Shown here piece after piece: positions 1 through 7,599 of a stretch of 36,330 nucleotides of DNA. A program made the translations under genes and the position numbers. Origin of the DNA: Bacteroidales bacterium Bact_11. GTDB lineage: Bacteria; Bacteroidota; Bacteroidia; Bacteroidales; UBA932. Position 1 is the stretch's first letter; each line of letters begins with the position of its first letter. The stretch is taken from positions 1-36,330 of the forward strand of contig LUZC01000030.1 of NCBI GenBank assembly GCA_001603505.1. Direction: 5' to 3'. The notes beneath the pieces were generated by a model. That model ran no database searches. It saw only the letters and a list, made by a program, of their open reading frames with translations, and was not told the DNA's origin.

Positions 1-30
1 TTTCTCGACGAAGATGCGGCGGCGGTCCAT
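1..30 (-). CDS. Start of a probable phosphoribosylformylglycinamidine synthase (partial, 10 residues visible)
   Basis: Only the first ten codons lie in the window and they read MDRRRIFVEK. A strong Shine-Dalgarno sequence, GGAGG, sits at 40-36 on the minus strand and overlaps the purE stop codon. There are two adjacent ATG codons, at 33-31 and 30-28. The second gives five bases of spacing from GGAGG and is preferred, although the first is possible. An N-terminus of the form RR(I/V)FVEK is what I recall for the long single-chain PurL of the clostridial type, and the gene directly follows purE. The PurL identity is therefore an inference from ten residues plus context. That an open reading frame starts here is much more secure. 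Confidence 0.4.
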   Translation of the reverse strand, partial: MDRRRIFVEK

Positions 31-39
31 CATCCCCTC

Positions 40-507
40 CTAGATTTCGGTTTGCAGCACCCTGTCAGCCTGTTCCTTACGGAATGCCGCCAGATGGGCG
101 GCCAGGGCTTCATCGTGGAGCGCCAGCATCGCCACGGCATAGAGCGCTGCGTTCTTGGCTCCGTCGATGGCCATCGTGGCCACGGGGATGCCACTGGGCA
201 TCTGCACGATGGAAAGCAGGGAATCCATCCCGTTCAACGCCTTGCTCTTAATGGGGATGCCGATCACCGGCAGCGTCGTCAGCGCCGCCGCCATGCCCGG
301 CAGATGCGCCGCTCCGCCCGCACCGGCGATCACGATACCGACCCCGCGGTCGCGGGCACCCGCCATATATTCCATGAAGAACTGCGGCGTGCGGTGCGCG
401 CTGATCACCTTCTTTTCATATTCGACACCAAACGATTCGAGGGTTTCGCAAGCGGCCTTCATGACATCCCAGTCGCTTTTCGAACCCATGATGATGCTGA
501 CTTTCAT
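40..507 (-). CDS. purE: N5-carboxyaminoimidazole ribonucleotide mutase PurE
   Basis: A 155-residue class I PurE, the cytosolic enzyme that converts N5-CAIR to CAIR in de novo purine synthesis. The family landmarks are all visible: GSKSDW close to the N-terminus, SAHRTP around residue 45, [11 protein letters not shown] in the middle and PVIGIP after it. Length is normal for class I. The reading frame is open further upstream, but residues before [13 protein letters not shown] have no family counterpart and would run through the palindrome at 520-558, so the ATG at 507 is chosen. It is the fourth gene after a promoter at 4050-4080, behind two nucleobase permeases, and its stop codon overlaps the ribosome-binding site of the next gene, which suggests translational coupling. 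Confidence 0.95.
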   Translation of the reverse strand: MKVSIIMGSKSDWDVMKAACETLESFGVEYEKKVISAHRTPQFFMEYMAGARDRGVGIVIAGAGGAAHLPGMAAALTTLPVIGIPIKSKALNGMDSLLSIVQMPSGIPVATMAIDGAKNAALYAVAMLALHDEALAAHLAAFRKEQADRVLQTEI

Positions 508-519
508 AGCTTTTTTATC

Positions 520-558
520 TAATGCGAGATGCCCGGTCAAGCCGGGCATGACGCATTA
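520..558. repeat. Perfect-arm palindromic element upstream of purE
   Basis: A 39-base interrupted palindrome fills the gap between the AzgA-type permease and purE. The outer arms are TAATGCG (520-526) and CGCATTA (552-558). The inner arms are ATGCCCGG (529-536) and CCGGGCAT (542-549), around the loop TCAAG. Two short unpaired steps separate the outer and inner arms. It lacks a following T-run on the coding (minus) strand, so it is not a standard intrinsic terminator. Its arms resemble those of the larger palindrome at 19299-19397, which suggests a dispersed REP-like repeat. It ends 12 bases upstream of the purE start and could influence purE translation. Confidence 0.65.
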
Positions 559-577
559 CAAATTTAGTAAGAATATG

Positions 578-1897
578 TTAGATAAATATGTACCGCAGGA
601 TAAACAGGACTGCAAGGACCCACATGGTCGGGGTGATCTGCTTGGCCTTGCCGGAGAGGGCATAGAGGACCACGTAGGAGATCACACCGATGAGGATACC
701 GTCGGAGATGCTATAGGCCAGCGGCATGAGGATCACCGTCAGGAAGGCGGGGATGCTCTCGCGGTAGTTGGTCCAGTCGACCTTGGTGATCGGCTGCATC
801 ATCATCATACCCACGATAATCAAGGCCGGAGCGGTGGCTGCACCGGGGATGGCGAGGAAGACCGGCGAGAAGAACAGGGCGAGGGCGAAGCAGGCAGCGG
901 CGGCAAAGGCCGTGAGGCCCGTACGTCCACCCGCGCCGACACCGGCCGAGCTCTCCACATAGGTCGTGGTGGTGGAAGTACCGAGGCAAGCGCCGGCGAT
1001 GGTACCGATGGCATCGGCCATGAACACCTTCTCGGCGTCCTGGATATTGCCTTTCTCATCGACAAAACCGGCTTTCTGCGCAACGCCGATCACCGTGCCC
1101 ATCGTATCGAACATATCGATGAACAGGAAGGTGAACACGACGGCCAGCATGTCCCAGGAGAGAATCTTATCCCACTCAAACTGGCAGAAAATAGGCGCTA
1201 CGCTGTCGGGCATCGAGAGGACACCGCCGAATTTCGTGATGGCCTCACCCGTAGCCGGATCCTTGATGAACAGGCCGATGATGGCCGTGACGAGGATACC
1301 CAGCAGGATGCCGCCGCGGATGTGGAGCATCACCAGCGTACAGGAGATCACCAGACCGATGACGGCCAGCAGGCCGGTGCCTTCCGTCAATTTGCCGAGC
1401 GTGACCAGGGTCGCGTCGCTATTGACGATGATGCCCGCGTTCTGCAGGCCGATGAAGGCGATGAACAGGCCGATACCGGCACCGATGGCGTTCTTCAAGC
1501 TCAGCGGAATGGCATTCAGGATCCATGTACGGACCTTGGTGAGCGTCAGGATCACGAATATCAGACCTTCGATCAGGACGGCCGTCAGGGCGAACTGCCA
1601 GGTGTGGCCCATCGTCAGGCAGACCGTAAATACGAAGAAGGCATTCAAGCCCATGCCCGGAGCCAGGGCGAAAGGCTTCTTCGCCCAGAAGGCCATGACC
1701 AGCGTGGCGATGATGGCGGCAAGAGCCGTCGCCGTGAAGACGCTGCCGGCAGGCATGCCGGGGAGCGCGCTGAAGATGCTCGGGTTGACGGCCAGGATGT
1801 AGGCCATCGTCAGGAAAGTCGTCAAACCCGCCACAAGCTCGGTCCGGACGGTATTCTTCGCCGGATCGAAACCGAAAGCTTTCGTGAGAAAACTCAT
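578..1897 (-). CDS. NCS2 purine permease, AzgA type (guanine/hypoxanthine/adenine)
   Basis: A 439-residue polytopic inner-membrane protein of the nucleobase-cation symporter 2 family, AzgA branch (PbuG, GhxP and AdeP relatives). The start MSFLTKAFGFDPAKN and the helix-proximal APGMGLNAFF are typical. The branch signature TYVESSAGVGAGGRTG lies around residues 310-326, followed by a conserved EAIPAF-like stretch, here ESIPAF. Members import purine bases by proton symport. Specificity within guanine, hypoxanthine or adenine cannot be read from the sequence, so no symbol is given. It follows a Tsx-like outer-membrane gene and precedes purE, so it belongs to a purine acquisition operon. The start is an ATG at 1897, 22 bases after the preceding gene. 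Confidence 0.92.
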   Translation of the reverse strand: MSFLTKAFGFDPAKNTVRTELVAGLTTFLTMAYILAVNPSIFSALPGMPAGSVFTATALAAIIATLVMAFWAKKPFALAPGMGLNAFFVFTVCLTMGHTWQFALTAVLIEGLIFVILTLTKVRTWILNAIPLSLKNAIGAGIGLFIAFIGLQNAGIIVNSDATLVTLGKLTEGTGLLAVIGLVISCTLVMLHIRGGILLGILVTAIIGLFIKDPATGEAITKFGGVLSMPDSVAPIFCQFEWDKILSWDMLAVVFTFLFIDMFDTMGTVIGVAQKAGFVDEKGNIQDAEKVFMADAIGTIAGACLGTSTTTTYVESSAGVGAGGRTGLTAFAAAACFALALFFSPVFLAIPGAATAPALIIVGMMMMQPITKVDWTNYRESIPAFLTVILMPLAYSISDGILIGVISYVVLYALSGKAKQITPTMWVLAVLFILRYIFI

Positions 1898-1919
1898 AAT
1901 ATACGCTGTTTAGGATCGA

Positions 1920-2639
1920 CTAGAAAACCCACTTCATACCGAGGCAGGGACGGGCGCGGAAACCTCTGGTCGTGCCGAAGTCATAGCTCAGCTCGACCTC
2001 GCCGCCGAGGTTGAAGTGCTCGGTCCCGAAGCTGTACCAGAGCTGCGGCTCGGAGATGAACACGGTGTGCGACAGCTGGGCCGACATGGCTTCGCCGAAC
2101 ACAGTGTGGTCTTCCCACCAGAAATCAGCGAAACCGCTGAAGCGGAGACCCTTCGCACCGAAGAGATCCTGCATGCCCCAGACAACCGTGAACTGCATCG
2201 GAACCTTCTGGTTCGTATTGACGATGTGTTTATACAGCACTTTCAGGTTGAGGGTGTTGTTGAAATCGGCGCTATGCAGGAACCAGTCGACACCCGTCAG
2301 GAAGGCGTGGTTGATGCCGAATCCCTTGTATGCACCGCCGTTGTATTCCACCTGGAAACTCAGGGGAGCCAGAGCGCTGTTCTGCCAGAAGTTGAGGCAC
2401 CGGGCAACCTCCATATAGGTACCCGCAGGAGAACTCGTGTCACCCAGATCTTTGTTCAACGCAAAGTCATGGTCGACGAAGAAGAACGTGTTGCCCCAAT
2501 TGTCAACGTAGAATCCTTCGAGGGTCGTGGTAATCTGTTTGCGGTCTTTACCGAAATCATACATGATCTGGATGTTGGTCTGCGCGAAGGCAGTGAGGCC
2601 GCAGAGCAGGATGGCGGCGGAGAGGATAAGTTTTTTCAT
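1920..2639 (-). CDS. DUF5020 family outer-membrane protein, Tsx-like
   Basis: A 239-residue protein with a clear Sec signal peptide (MKKLILSAAILLCGLTAFAQ, cleavage after the last A-Q region). The mature part is rich in alternating aromatic and polar residues and contains WGNTFFFVDHDF and a C-terminal aromatic end (KWVF), as expected for an outer-membrane beta-barrel. I recognise the family as DUF5020, a Bacteroidetes group that resembles the nucleoside channel Tsx. The open frame extends some 100 codons upstream, but that part is a shadow of the uraA-type gene. The signal peptide fixes the start at 2639. Lying between two nucleobase permeases, it is well placed to carry nucleosides or bases across the outer membrane; that role is inferred. 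Confidence 0.85.
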   Translation of the reverse strand: MKKLILSAAILLCGLTAFAQTNIQIMYDFGKDRKQITTTLEGFYVDNWGNTFFFVDHDFALNKDLGDTSSPAGTYMEVARCLNFWQNSALAPLSFQVEYNGGAYKGFGINHAFLTGVDWFLHSADFNNTLNLKVLYKHIVNTNQKVPMQFTVVWGMQDLFGAKGLRFSGFADFWWEDHTVFGEAMSAQLSHTVFISEPQLWYSFGTEHFNLGGEVELSYDFGTTRGFRARPCLGMKWVF

Positions 2640-2655
2640 GTGTTTATAGAAGGTT

Positions 2656-4032
2656 TTAGTTTTCAGGTTGTTTGACTTTCTTGCCGGGCTTGTGCGTGCC
2701 GCCGAAGTTGACGGCCATGTCGCCGCGCTGGCTATGGTGGAACTCATAGGTATTGCCCGGCAGCACAGCATTGAGGATAATGCCCACCAGCGCCGCGACG
2801 GCCAGGCCGCTGAGCGAAGTGAAGCCGATGGTGATGGCGTCGTTCGCGCCGTACTTGATGCCGATGGCCAGCACGAGAATGAGGGCCGTGATGATGACGT
2901 TACGGCTCTCGGTGAGGTCGACGCGGTTCTCCACGAGGTTGCGCACACCGACTGCCGAAATCATACCGTAGAGCACGAGGCTCACGCCGCCGATGGTGGA
3001 GGCGGGCATGGCGCTGATGAGCGCGGCGAATTTCGGGCAGAAGCTCAGGAGGATGGCGAAGCAGGCGGCGATGCGGATCACGCGCGGGTCGAAGACGCGG
3101 GTAAGGTTGAGCACACCCGTGTTCTCACCGTACGTGGTGTTGGCCGGAGCGCCGAAGAGCGAGGCGAGGATGGTAGCCAGGCCGTCGCCCATCAGGGTAC
3201 GGTGCAGGCCCGGATCGCCCAGGTAGTTCTCACCCGTAGTCGAGGAGATGGCGCACATGTCGCCGATATGTTCGACCATCGTGGCCAGCGAAATCGGCAG
3301 GATGGCGATGATGGCCGCCACAATCAAGCCCCAGTTCGGCGACTTGAACACGGCGAAGGCAGTGTTCTGCATCTGGAACGGAGTTCCCAGCCAGGCAGCC
3401 TCTTTCACGCCGCTGAAGTCACACAGGCCGAAGCAGGCCGCGACGATGTAGGAACCGAGCACGCCGAGCAGGATCGGGACAATCTTGATCATACCCTTTC
3501 CCCAGATGTTGCAAACGACGATGATCACGATAGCCAGCAGGGCGATCCACCAGTTGGCCGAGCAACTCTGGATAGCAGTACCGGAGAGGCAAAGACCGAT
3601 GGCGATGATAATCGGACCGGTGACCACGGGCGGGAAGAAGCGCATGACTTTCTTCGGGCCGAAGGCTGCGAACAGACCTGCCAGCACAAAATACATCAGA
3701 CCCGCGCAAACCACGCCGATGCAGGCGTAAGGGAGCGATTCGGCCAGCGTGAGTCCCTGCTCCGTTCCCATCTGCGTCACAGCGGCATAACCACCGAGGA
3801 ATGCGAAGGAAGATCCGAGGAAGGCAGGTACTTTCCACTTGGTGAGCAAATGGAAGAGAAGGGTTCCCAAACCGGCAAAAAGAAGGGTTGCCGACACCGA
3901 CAACCCTGTAATGACTGGAACCAAGACAGTTGCTCCGAACATTGCAAACAAGTGCTGCAAACCGAGGAGGGTCATCTTGGGCTTTCCGAGCACACGGGCG
4001 TCGTAGATAGCTTGATTGTTGTTGGTAGACAT
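2656..4032 (-). CDS. uraA: Uracil/xanthine permease, NCS2 family, UraA type
   Basis: A 458-residue inner-membrane proton symporter of the UraA branch. Visible landmarks are FGATVLVPVITGL in the first helix, SFAFLGGY, VEHIGD (the glutamate equivalent to the UraA proton/substrate glutamate E241) and NTTYGENTGVLNLTRV (equivalent to E290). Both substrate-binding glutamates are therefore present. Some Bacteroidetes members are called uracil-xanthine permeases, and the base specificity cannot be fixed from sequence. It is the first gene of the operon: a good promoter (TTG-box and TATATTTG, 19-base spacer) lies just upstream at 4050-4080. It is followed by the Tsx-like gene after 16 bases. The C-terminus is lysine-rich (KPGKKVKQPEN), which is unremarkable. 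Confidence 0.92.
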   Translation of the reverse strand: MSTNNNQAIYDARVLGKPKMTLLGLQHLFAMFGATVLVPVITGLSVSATLLFAGLGTLLFHLLTKWKVPAFLGSSFAFLGGYAAVTQMGTEQGLTLAESLPYACIGVVCAGLMYFVLAGLFAAFGPKKVMRFFPPVVTGPIIIAIGLCLSGTAIQSCSANWWIALLAIVIIVVCNIWGKGMIKIVPILLGVLGSYIVAACFGLCDFSGVKEAAWLGTPFQMQNTAFAVFKSPNWGLIVAAIIAILPISLATMVEHIGDMCAISSTTGENYLGDPGLHRTLMGDGLATILASLFGAPANTTYGENTGVLNLTRVFDPRVIRIAACFAILLSFCPKFAALISAMPASTIGGVSLVLYGMISAVGVRNLVENRVDLTESRNVIITALILVLAIGIKYGANDAITIGFTSLSGLAVAALVGIILNAVLPGNTYEFHHSQRGDMAVNFGGTHKPGKKVKQPEN

Positions 4033-4049
4033 AAAAACAGAATTTGTCG

Positions 4050-4080
4050 CAAATATACGGCAACTGCCGGAATATGCAAC
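4050..4080 (-). promoter_or_regulatory. Bacteroidetes-type promoter for the uraA operon
   Basis: On the minus strand a GTTG box (4080-4077) is followed after 19 bases by TATATTTG (4057-4050), a full match to the Bacteroidetes -7 consensus TAnnTTTG. Expected transcription start is near 4045, some 10-15 bases before the uraA ATG at 4032. The 89-base gap around it is AT-rich relative to the surrounding genes. Confidence 0.7.
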
Positions 4081-4121
4081 ATTCTATCTGCAAAACTTTA
4101 TCAACGGATTATCAACAATCC

Positions 4122-5375
4122 CTACGGATCGATCGCAACGCGGTCAACCACAACCCCTTTGCGGTCGAGCAGCGTAACGATCATTTTTTTCGGCGTGACG
4201 GCCAGATGCAGCGCGCCCACCGTCTTGGGGCCCTCATTCCAGCGATAGTCGATCAGCGACTGGTTCTCAGTCAGCGGCCCGAAACGTTCCTGTCCGCGCT
4301 CGTCATCGCTCGAAGGAGTCTGGATATAGACCACGCCCTTGTGGTGCGCGCGTACGTAGATATGGTTGTTGCCGGCCAGTGCCAGGTCAACCCCGTATTT
4401 TTCGAAAAGTTCGTGCCACCGGTTGTACTGCGAGGCGCGGCCGTCGGTACCGAAGAACCATTGATAGTGCTCGCAGACCACCTTGTAGCGCACATCGGGA
4501 TGCTCCTGCAGCACCTGTTCCACCCACGCGGCAGCCGCCGCGAATCCCGTGCTATCGCGCATCGACTCATTGTTGAGCATGATGAAGAGCGCGTCGTTGT
4601 ACTTAAACCAGTAACACACGCCCTCCTCTCCCGGATAGCCGTTGAGCGGGTTGGCCGTCACGTTGCGGAAGAACTGGTTGGTCAGGCCATAGCGGCGCGT
4701 CATGTTGTCGTGGTTACCGTTGAGCGAGGCCCACATGTGATCGCGGAACGGTTGCTCCCGATAGAGGTCGACCCAGAACGAATAGCTGCCGCCCCAGGCG
4801 CACACGTCGCCCAGGTTGAGCACCCAGTCGTATGAGTCGTATTCCTTCACGGTCTCCATCATCGCCATGGCGGCTTCCATCCGGCCCGGCAGCGGCGGAT
4901 AACTGTGGAAATCGGAAATGATGCAGGCGTTCCAGGCTCGGGCGCCGGCCGTCTTGAAAGCATGGACCGGGCTGTTGGTCTTCTGCCCGTCGCGACCCTC
5001 ATAATGCACGACATACCGATATTCAGTATTCGGCTTGAGACCGTCGAGCGCCACGTCATATTTAAGGAAACGTGCGTCTTCGTGGAAGTTCTCTCCGGCA
5101 GCATTCTTCGACCAAACCGTATCGAAAACCGCACAGAAGCGGCCCTCAGCCGGATACTGCACCGCCCTGCGCCAGCGATTGTCACGTGCTTCCGTCAGCA
5201 AGACGTAACTGGCCTCCGCCAAGGTGTCGGTCGCCCAGCTGATGCGCATCTGCGTAGAGGCATCCTCCCCCGGGCAGGTCGTCACGCAGAAAAGGTCGAG
5301 CCCGTCAAGATTCTGGGAAAAAGCCGCCGCCCCGCACAGGAGCGCGGAGCAGAGGGTGAGCAGCCACTTCCGCAT
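4122..5375 (-). CDS. Secreted calcineurin-like metallophosphoesterase with N-terminal fibronectin-like domain
   Basis: A 417-residue exported protein with a signal peptide (MRKWLLTLCSALLCGAAAFS). Residues about 25-145 form the all-beta domain found at the N-terminus of purple acid phosphatases. The metallophosphoesterase domain follows, with SDFH (D155, H157), NLGD (D190), NGNHD (221-223), CEH (H303) and a final GNNHIYVR around 336-343. In purple acid phosphatases the last motif is GHxHxYxR, so the first histidine is replaced by asparagine. I believe this variant is common in Bacteroidetes members, so activity is likely retained. It probably hydrolyses phosphoesters in the periplasm. It is the last gene of the long signalling operon, one base after the STAS gene. 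The substrate is unknown. Confidence 0.88.
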   Translation of the reverse strand: MRKWLLTLCSALLCGAAAFSQNLDGLDLFCVTTCPGEDASTQMRISWATDTLAEASYVLLTEARDNRWRRAVQYPAEGRFCAVFDTVWSKNAAGENFHEDARFLKYDVALDGLKPNTEYRYVVHYEGRDGQKTNSPVHAFKTAGARAWNACIISDFHSYPPLPGRMEAAMAMMETVKEYDSYDWVLNLGDVCAWGGSYSFWVDLYREQPFRDHMWASLNGNHDNMTRRYGLTNQFFRNVTANPLNGYPGEEGVCYWFKYNDALFIMLNNESMRDSTGFAAAAAWVEQVLQEHPDVRYKVVCEHYQWFFGTDGRASQYNRWHELFEKYGVDLALAGNNHIYVRAHHKGVVYIQTPSSDDERGQERFGPLTENQSLIDYRWNEGPKTVGALHLAVTPKKMIVTLLDRKGVVVDRVAIDP

Positions 5376-5376
5376 A

Positions 5377-5679
5377 CTACACGATGGTGATGATGTGCGA
5401 GAAACCCGTGATGTCGAAAACTTCTTTTACGTGAGGTTTCATGTTGCGCAGCACCAGCTTCGCACCCCGGGCAGAGACGTTCTTCTGCAACATCAGGAAC
5501 ATACGGAGGCCCTGGCTGCTGGTGTATTCCATGTCCGTGCAGTCCACATCGATTTCTTCGTGGGCGCCGTTCATCAGCGGCGTAATGTCCTTCATGAACT
5601 GGTCGGCATTCGTGGTGTCGAGCCTTCCTTCCAGTTTCACAAGCGCCTTTGCGCCATCTTCATTGATCGTAACGTTCAT
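5377..5679 (-). CDS. STAS-domain anti-anti-sigma factor (SpoIIAA/RsbV type)
   Basis: A 100-residue single-domain protein: MNVTINEDGAKALVKLEG is the first beta hairpin and EGRLDTTNA the usual next element. The phosphorylation loop reads YTSSQGLRMF; by alignment with the DS(S/T)G loop of SpoIIAA and RsbV the phospho-acceptor is Ser55. Known family members bind an RsbW-type kinase when unphosphorylated, are phosphorylated by it, and are reactivated by a SpoIIE-type phosphatase. All three partners are encoded within this operon: the phosphatase is immediately upstream at 5701-7599 and the ATPase domain is at 8543-9847. What the released kinase partner then controls is not evident; no sigma factor gene is present here. 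Confidence 0.92.
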   Translation of the reverse strand: MNVTINEDGAKALVKLEGRLDTTNADQFMKDITPLMNGAHEEIDVDCTDMEYTSSQGLRMFLMLQKNVSARGAKLVLRNMKPHVKEVFDITGFSHIITIV

Positions 5680-5700
5680 CTTTATCTCAATTTTAAAATG

Positions 5701-7599
5701 TTATTTCATAAGGAGTGACATGATGGTGATGTCGTCGTTCTGATCAGCACCACGCGTAAAATTTTTCACATGGGCATACAAATCCAGTACCGCGGATGTC
5801 GACGAAACCGAAGGATTCAGTTTGCCGGCCCACTCGAGAAGCCGGTCTTCGCCGAACTGGCTCTTGTCTTCGCGCTCGGCCTCGGTCACGCCGTCGGTGT
5901 AAATCACAAGCCGGGAGCCCCGCTCCACGACAATCGTCTCGTCCTCATAGGGGAAATTCTCGAAAAGTCCGACCGGCAGATTCGACTTGGCCCGCAGGAA
6001 AGAAGCCTTCCCGTCGGGTCCGACAATCACGATCGGATTGTGGCCGGCGTTGCAGAATCTCATCTCGCCAGTCTTCAGGTCGAGATGTCCCGCAAAGATG
6101 GTAACGAACATCTCGTTCTTGTTGCCGTCGCACAGGCAATTGTTAACGCGGCCCATAACTTCGGCCATCGACAGGCCCAGGGATCCGATAAAACGGAACG
6201 CGGCTCGGGCAATGGCCATGAAGAGTGCGGCAGGCACGCCCTTGCCCGACACATCACCCACCATGAAGAAGATCGAATCCCCTACCTCGATGAAATCGTA
6301 GAGATCGCCACCCACCTCCTTGGCAGGCTGCACCATCGCGTGGAGCGAACAGTCATCGCGCTGGGGAAAATTCTGGGGCAGCAGGCTCATCTGGATGTCG
6401 CGTGCAATGTTCAACTCGCTTTCATAGCGCTCGTTGGCAGCAGTCGTGCTCTTGAGCTCCACGATGTACTCGTTGATGGACTGCTGCATGTAAGCCAGCG
6501 AATCGCGCAGCTTCTTCAACTCATCCTTGCTTTTGACCTCGGGTATGCGGGCATTAAAGTTGCCTTTGGCTATGGTCATCGCCGAATTGGAGAACTCCAC
6601 GACCGGCATGGTCTGCTTGCGGATGAGGCTGCGGATGCCGAAGAACAGCGCCACCAGGCCGATCAGCAGCAGAAAGGCCAGAATCACAATCACCACATTC
6701 ACATTGTGGTAGATATCCTTGTAGGTACAAACCACGCCCATCGACCAGCCGTTGCTGAGCGGGCCATAAACCATGAACGACTCTTCGTTGTCGTTCAAGA
6801 ACATTTCCATGCCCCGATGCCCGGCGATCATTTCGCGCCCGATGCGCATGGCTGTCGTGTCGGTCATTTCCAGGGCAGAAGTAAAGATGGTCTCGTTGAG
6901 CACCTTATTGGGATCGGGATGCGCGATGTATGATCCATTACGGCCGATCAGCAGCGTATAGGAATTCTCGTAAGGCTTGATCGAAGCAACTCGCTCGGAA
7001 AGCCAGTCGAGCGAAATGTCGGCCGTCAGGATGCCGATCAACTGTCCGTCCCCATCCTTGAGCGGCATGGAGTAGGTGGACATCCGCTGTCCGGCACCGC
7101 CGTCGTCGTAATAGGGTTCGCTCCAGTAAGGCCGGCCCAGCAGCTTGGGAATCTGGTACCAGTCGAGCGTCGGATAGTCATATTGTTCATTGCCCATCTG
7201 CAGCGAATGAATCTCATGGGATTCGTCCCCTTCATAGGAATACGGAGCGAAATAAGGCCGTCCCTTGAAGTAACCGGGTTCGAAGGCCACGGCGCTGCCG
7301 ATAACGTTCGGATTGGACTGGACCAGCTCCCGAGTCACGGTAAACAGGAACTCTTCGTCATTGAGATGCTGCTCGACCATCCAGTCCACATTGTCCACGG
7401 CCCGCTCCACCTCCGTAATCACCTGTTCGATTTCAAGAATGGCGTTGTCCAGTACTTTTTCGGCCACGGTGTCGGCCTCCCGCATAACCGTCGCCGCCGC
7501 GAACAGCGCCGAGAGCAATGTAACGGTGAACATGAGTCCGGCCGTTACCAGCATCACGCGAAGGCTGAGCCTGGAGGCAAAATTCTTCTTCAAGTTCAT
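5701..7599 (-). CDS. Membrane sensor phosphatase: dCache-HAMP-SpoIIE (RsbU-like)
   Basis: A 632-residue membrane protein. A first transmembrane helix (about 15-37) and a second (about 302-322) flank a periplasmic double-Cache-type sensor with typical elements such as WYQIPK, YSMPLKDGDGQLIGILTADIS and LLIGRNGSYIAHPDPN. A HAMP linker (about 325-375) and short coiled coil follow, then the PP2C phosphatase: ARDIQMSLLP, GGDLYD (D432), GDVSGKG (D449), NAGHNP, YTDGVTEAE (D569) and NDDITI (D622/D623). All metal-binding aspartates are present, so it should dephosphorylate the STAS protein encoded 21 bases downstream. The start ATG overlaps the stop codon of the upstream binding-protein gene by four bases (ATGA), so the two are probably translated in a fixed ratio. 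Confidence 0.95.
   Translation of the reverse strand: MNLKKNFASRLSLRVMLVTAGLMFTVTLLSALFAAATVMREADTVAEKVLDNAILEIEQVITEVERAVDNVDWMVEQHLNDEEFLFTVTRELVQSNPNVIGSAVAFEPGYFKGRPYFAPYSYEGDESHEIHSLQMGNEQYDYPTLDWYQIPKLLGRPYWSEPYYDDGGAGQRMSTYSMPLKDGDGQLIGILTADISLDWLSERVASIKPYENSYTLLIGRNGSYIAHPDPNKVLNETIFTSALEMTDTTAMRIGREMIAGHRGMEMFLNDNEESFMVYGPLSNGWSMGVVCTYKDIYHNVNVVIVILAFLLLIGLVALFFGIRSLIRKQTMPVVEFSNSAMTIAKGNFNARIPEVKSKDELKKLRDSLAYMQQSINEYIVELKSTTAANERYESELNIARDIQMSLLPQNFPQRDDCSLHAMVQPAKEVGGDLYDFIEVGDSIFFMVGDVSGKGVPAALFMAIARAAFRFIGSLGLSMAEVMGRVNNCLCDGNKNEMFVTIFAGHLDLKTGEMRFCNAGHNPIVIVGPDGKASFLRAKSNLPVGLFENFPYEDETIVVERGSRLVIYTDGVTEAEREDKSQFGEDRLLEWAGKLNPSVSSTSAVLDLYAHVKNFTRGADQNDDITIMSLLMK

Noticed and set aside
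155-2014. Long plus-strand open frame opposite purE and the purine permease
   Set aside because: Antisense shadow of two well-supported genes; composition is Arg/His/Asp-rich with no recognisable domain, an effect of high GC.
4106-4121. Possible intrinsic terminator after the metallophosphatase gene: a GGATT/AATCC stem with a six-base loop on the minus strand
   Set aside because: Only five base pairs, three of them A-T, and no clean T-run follows.
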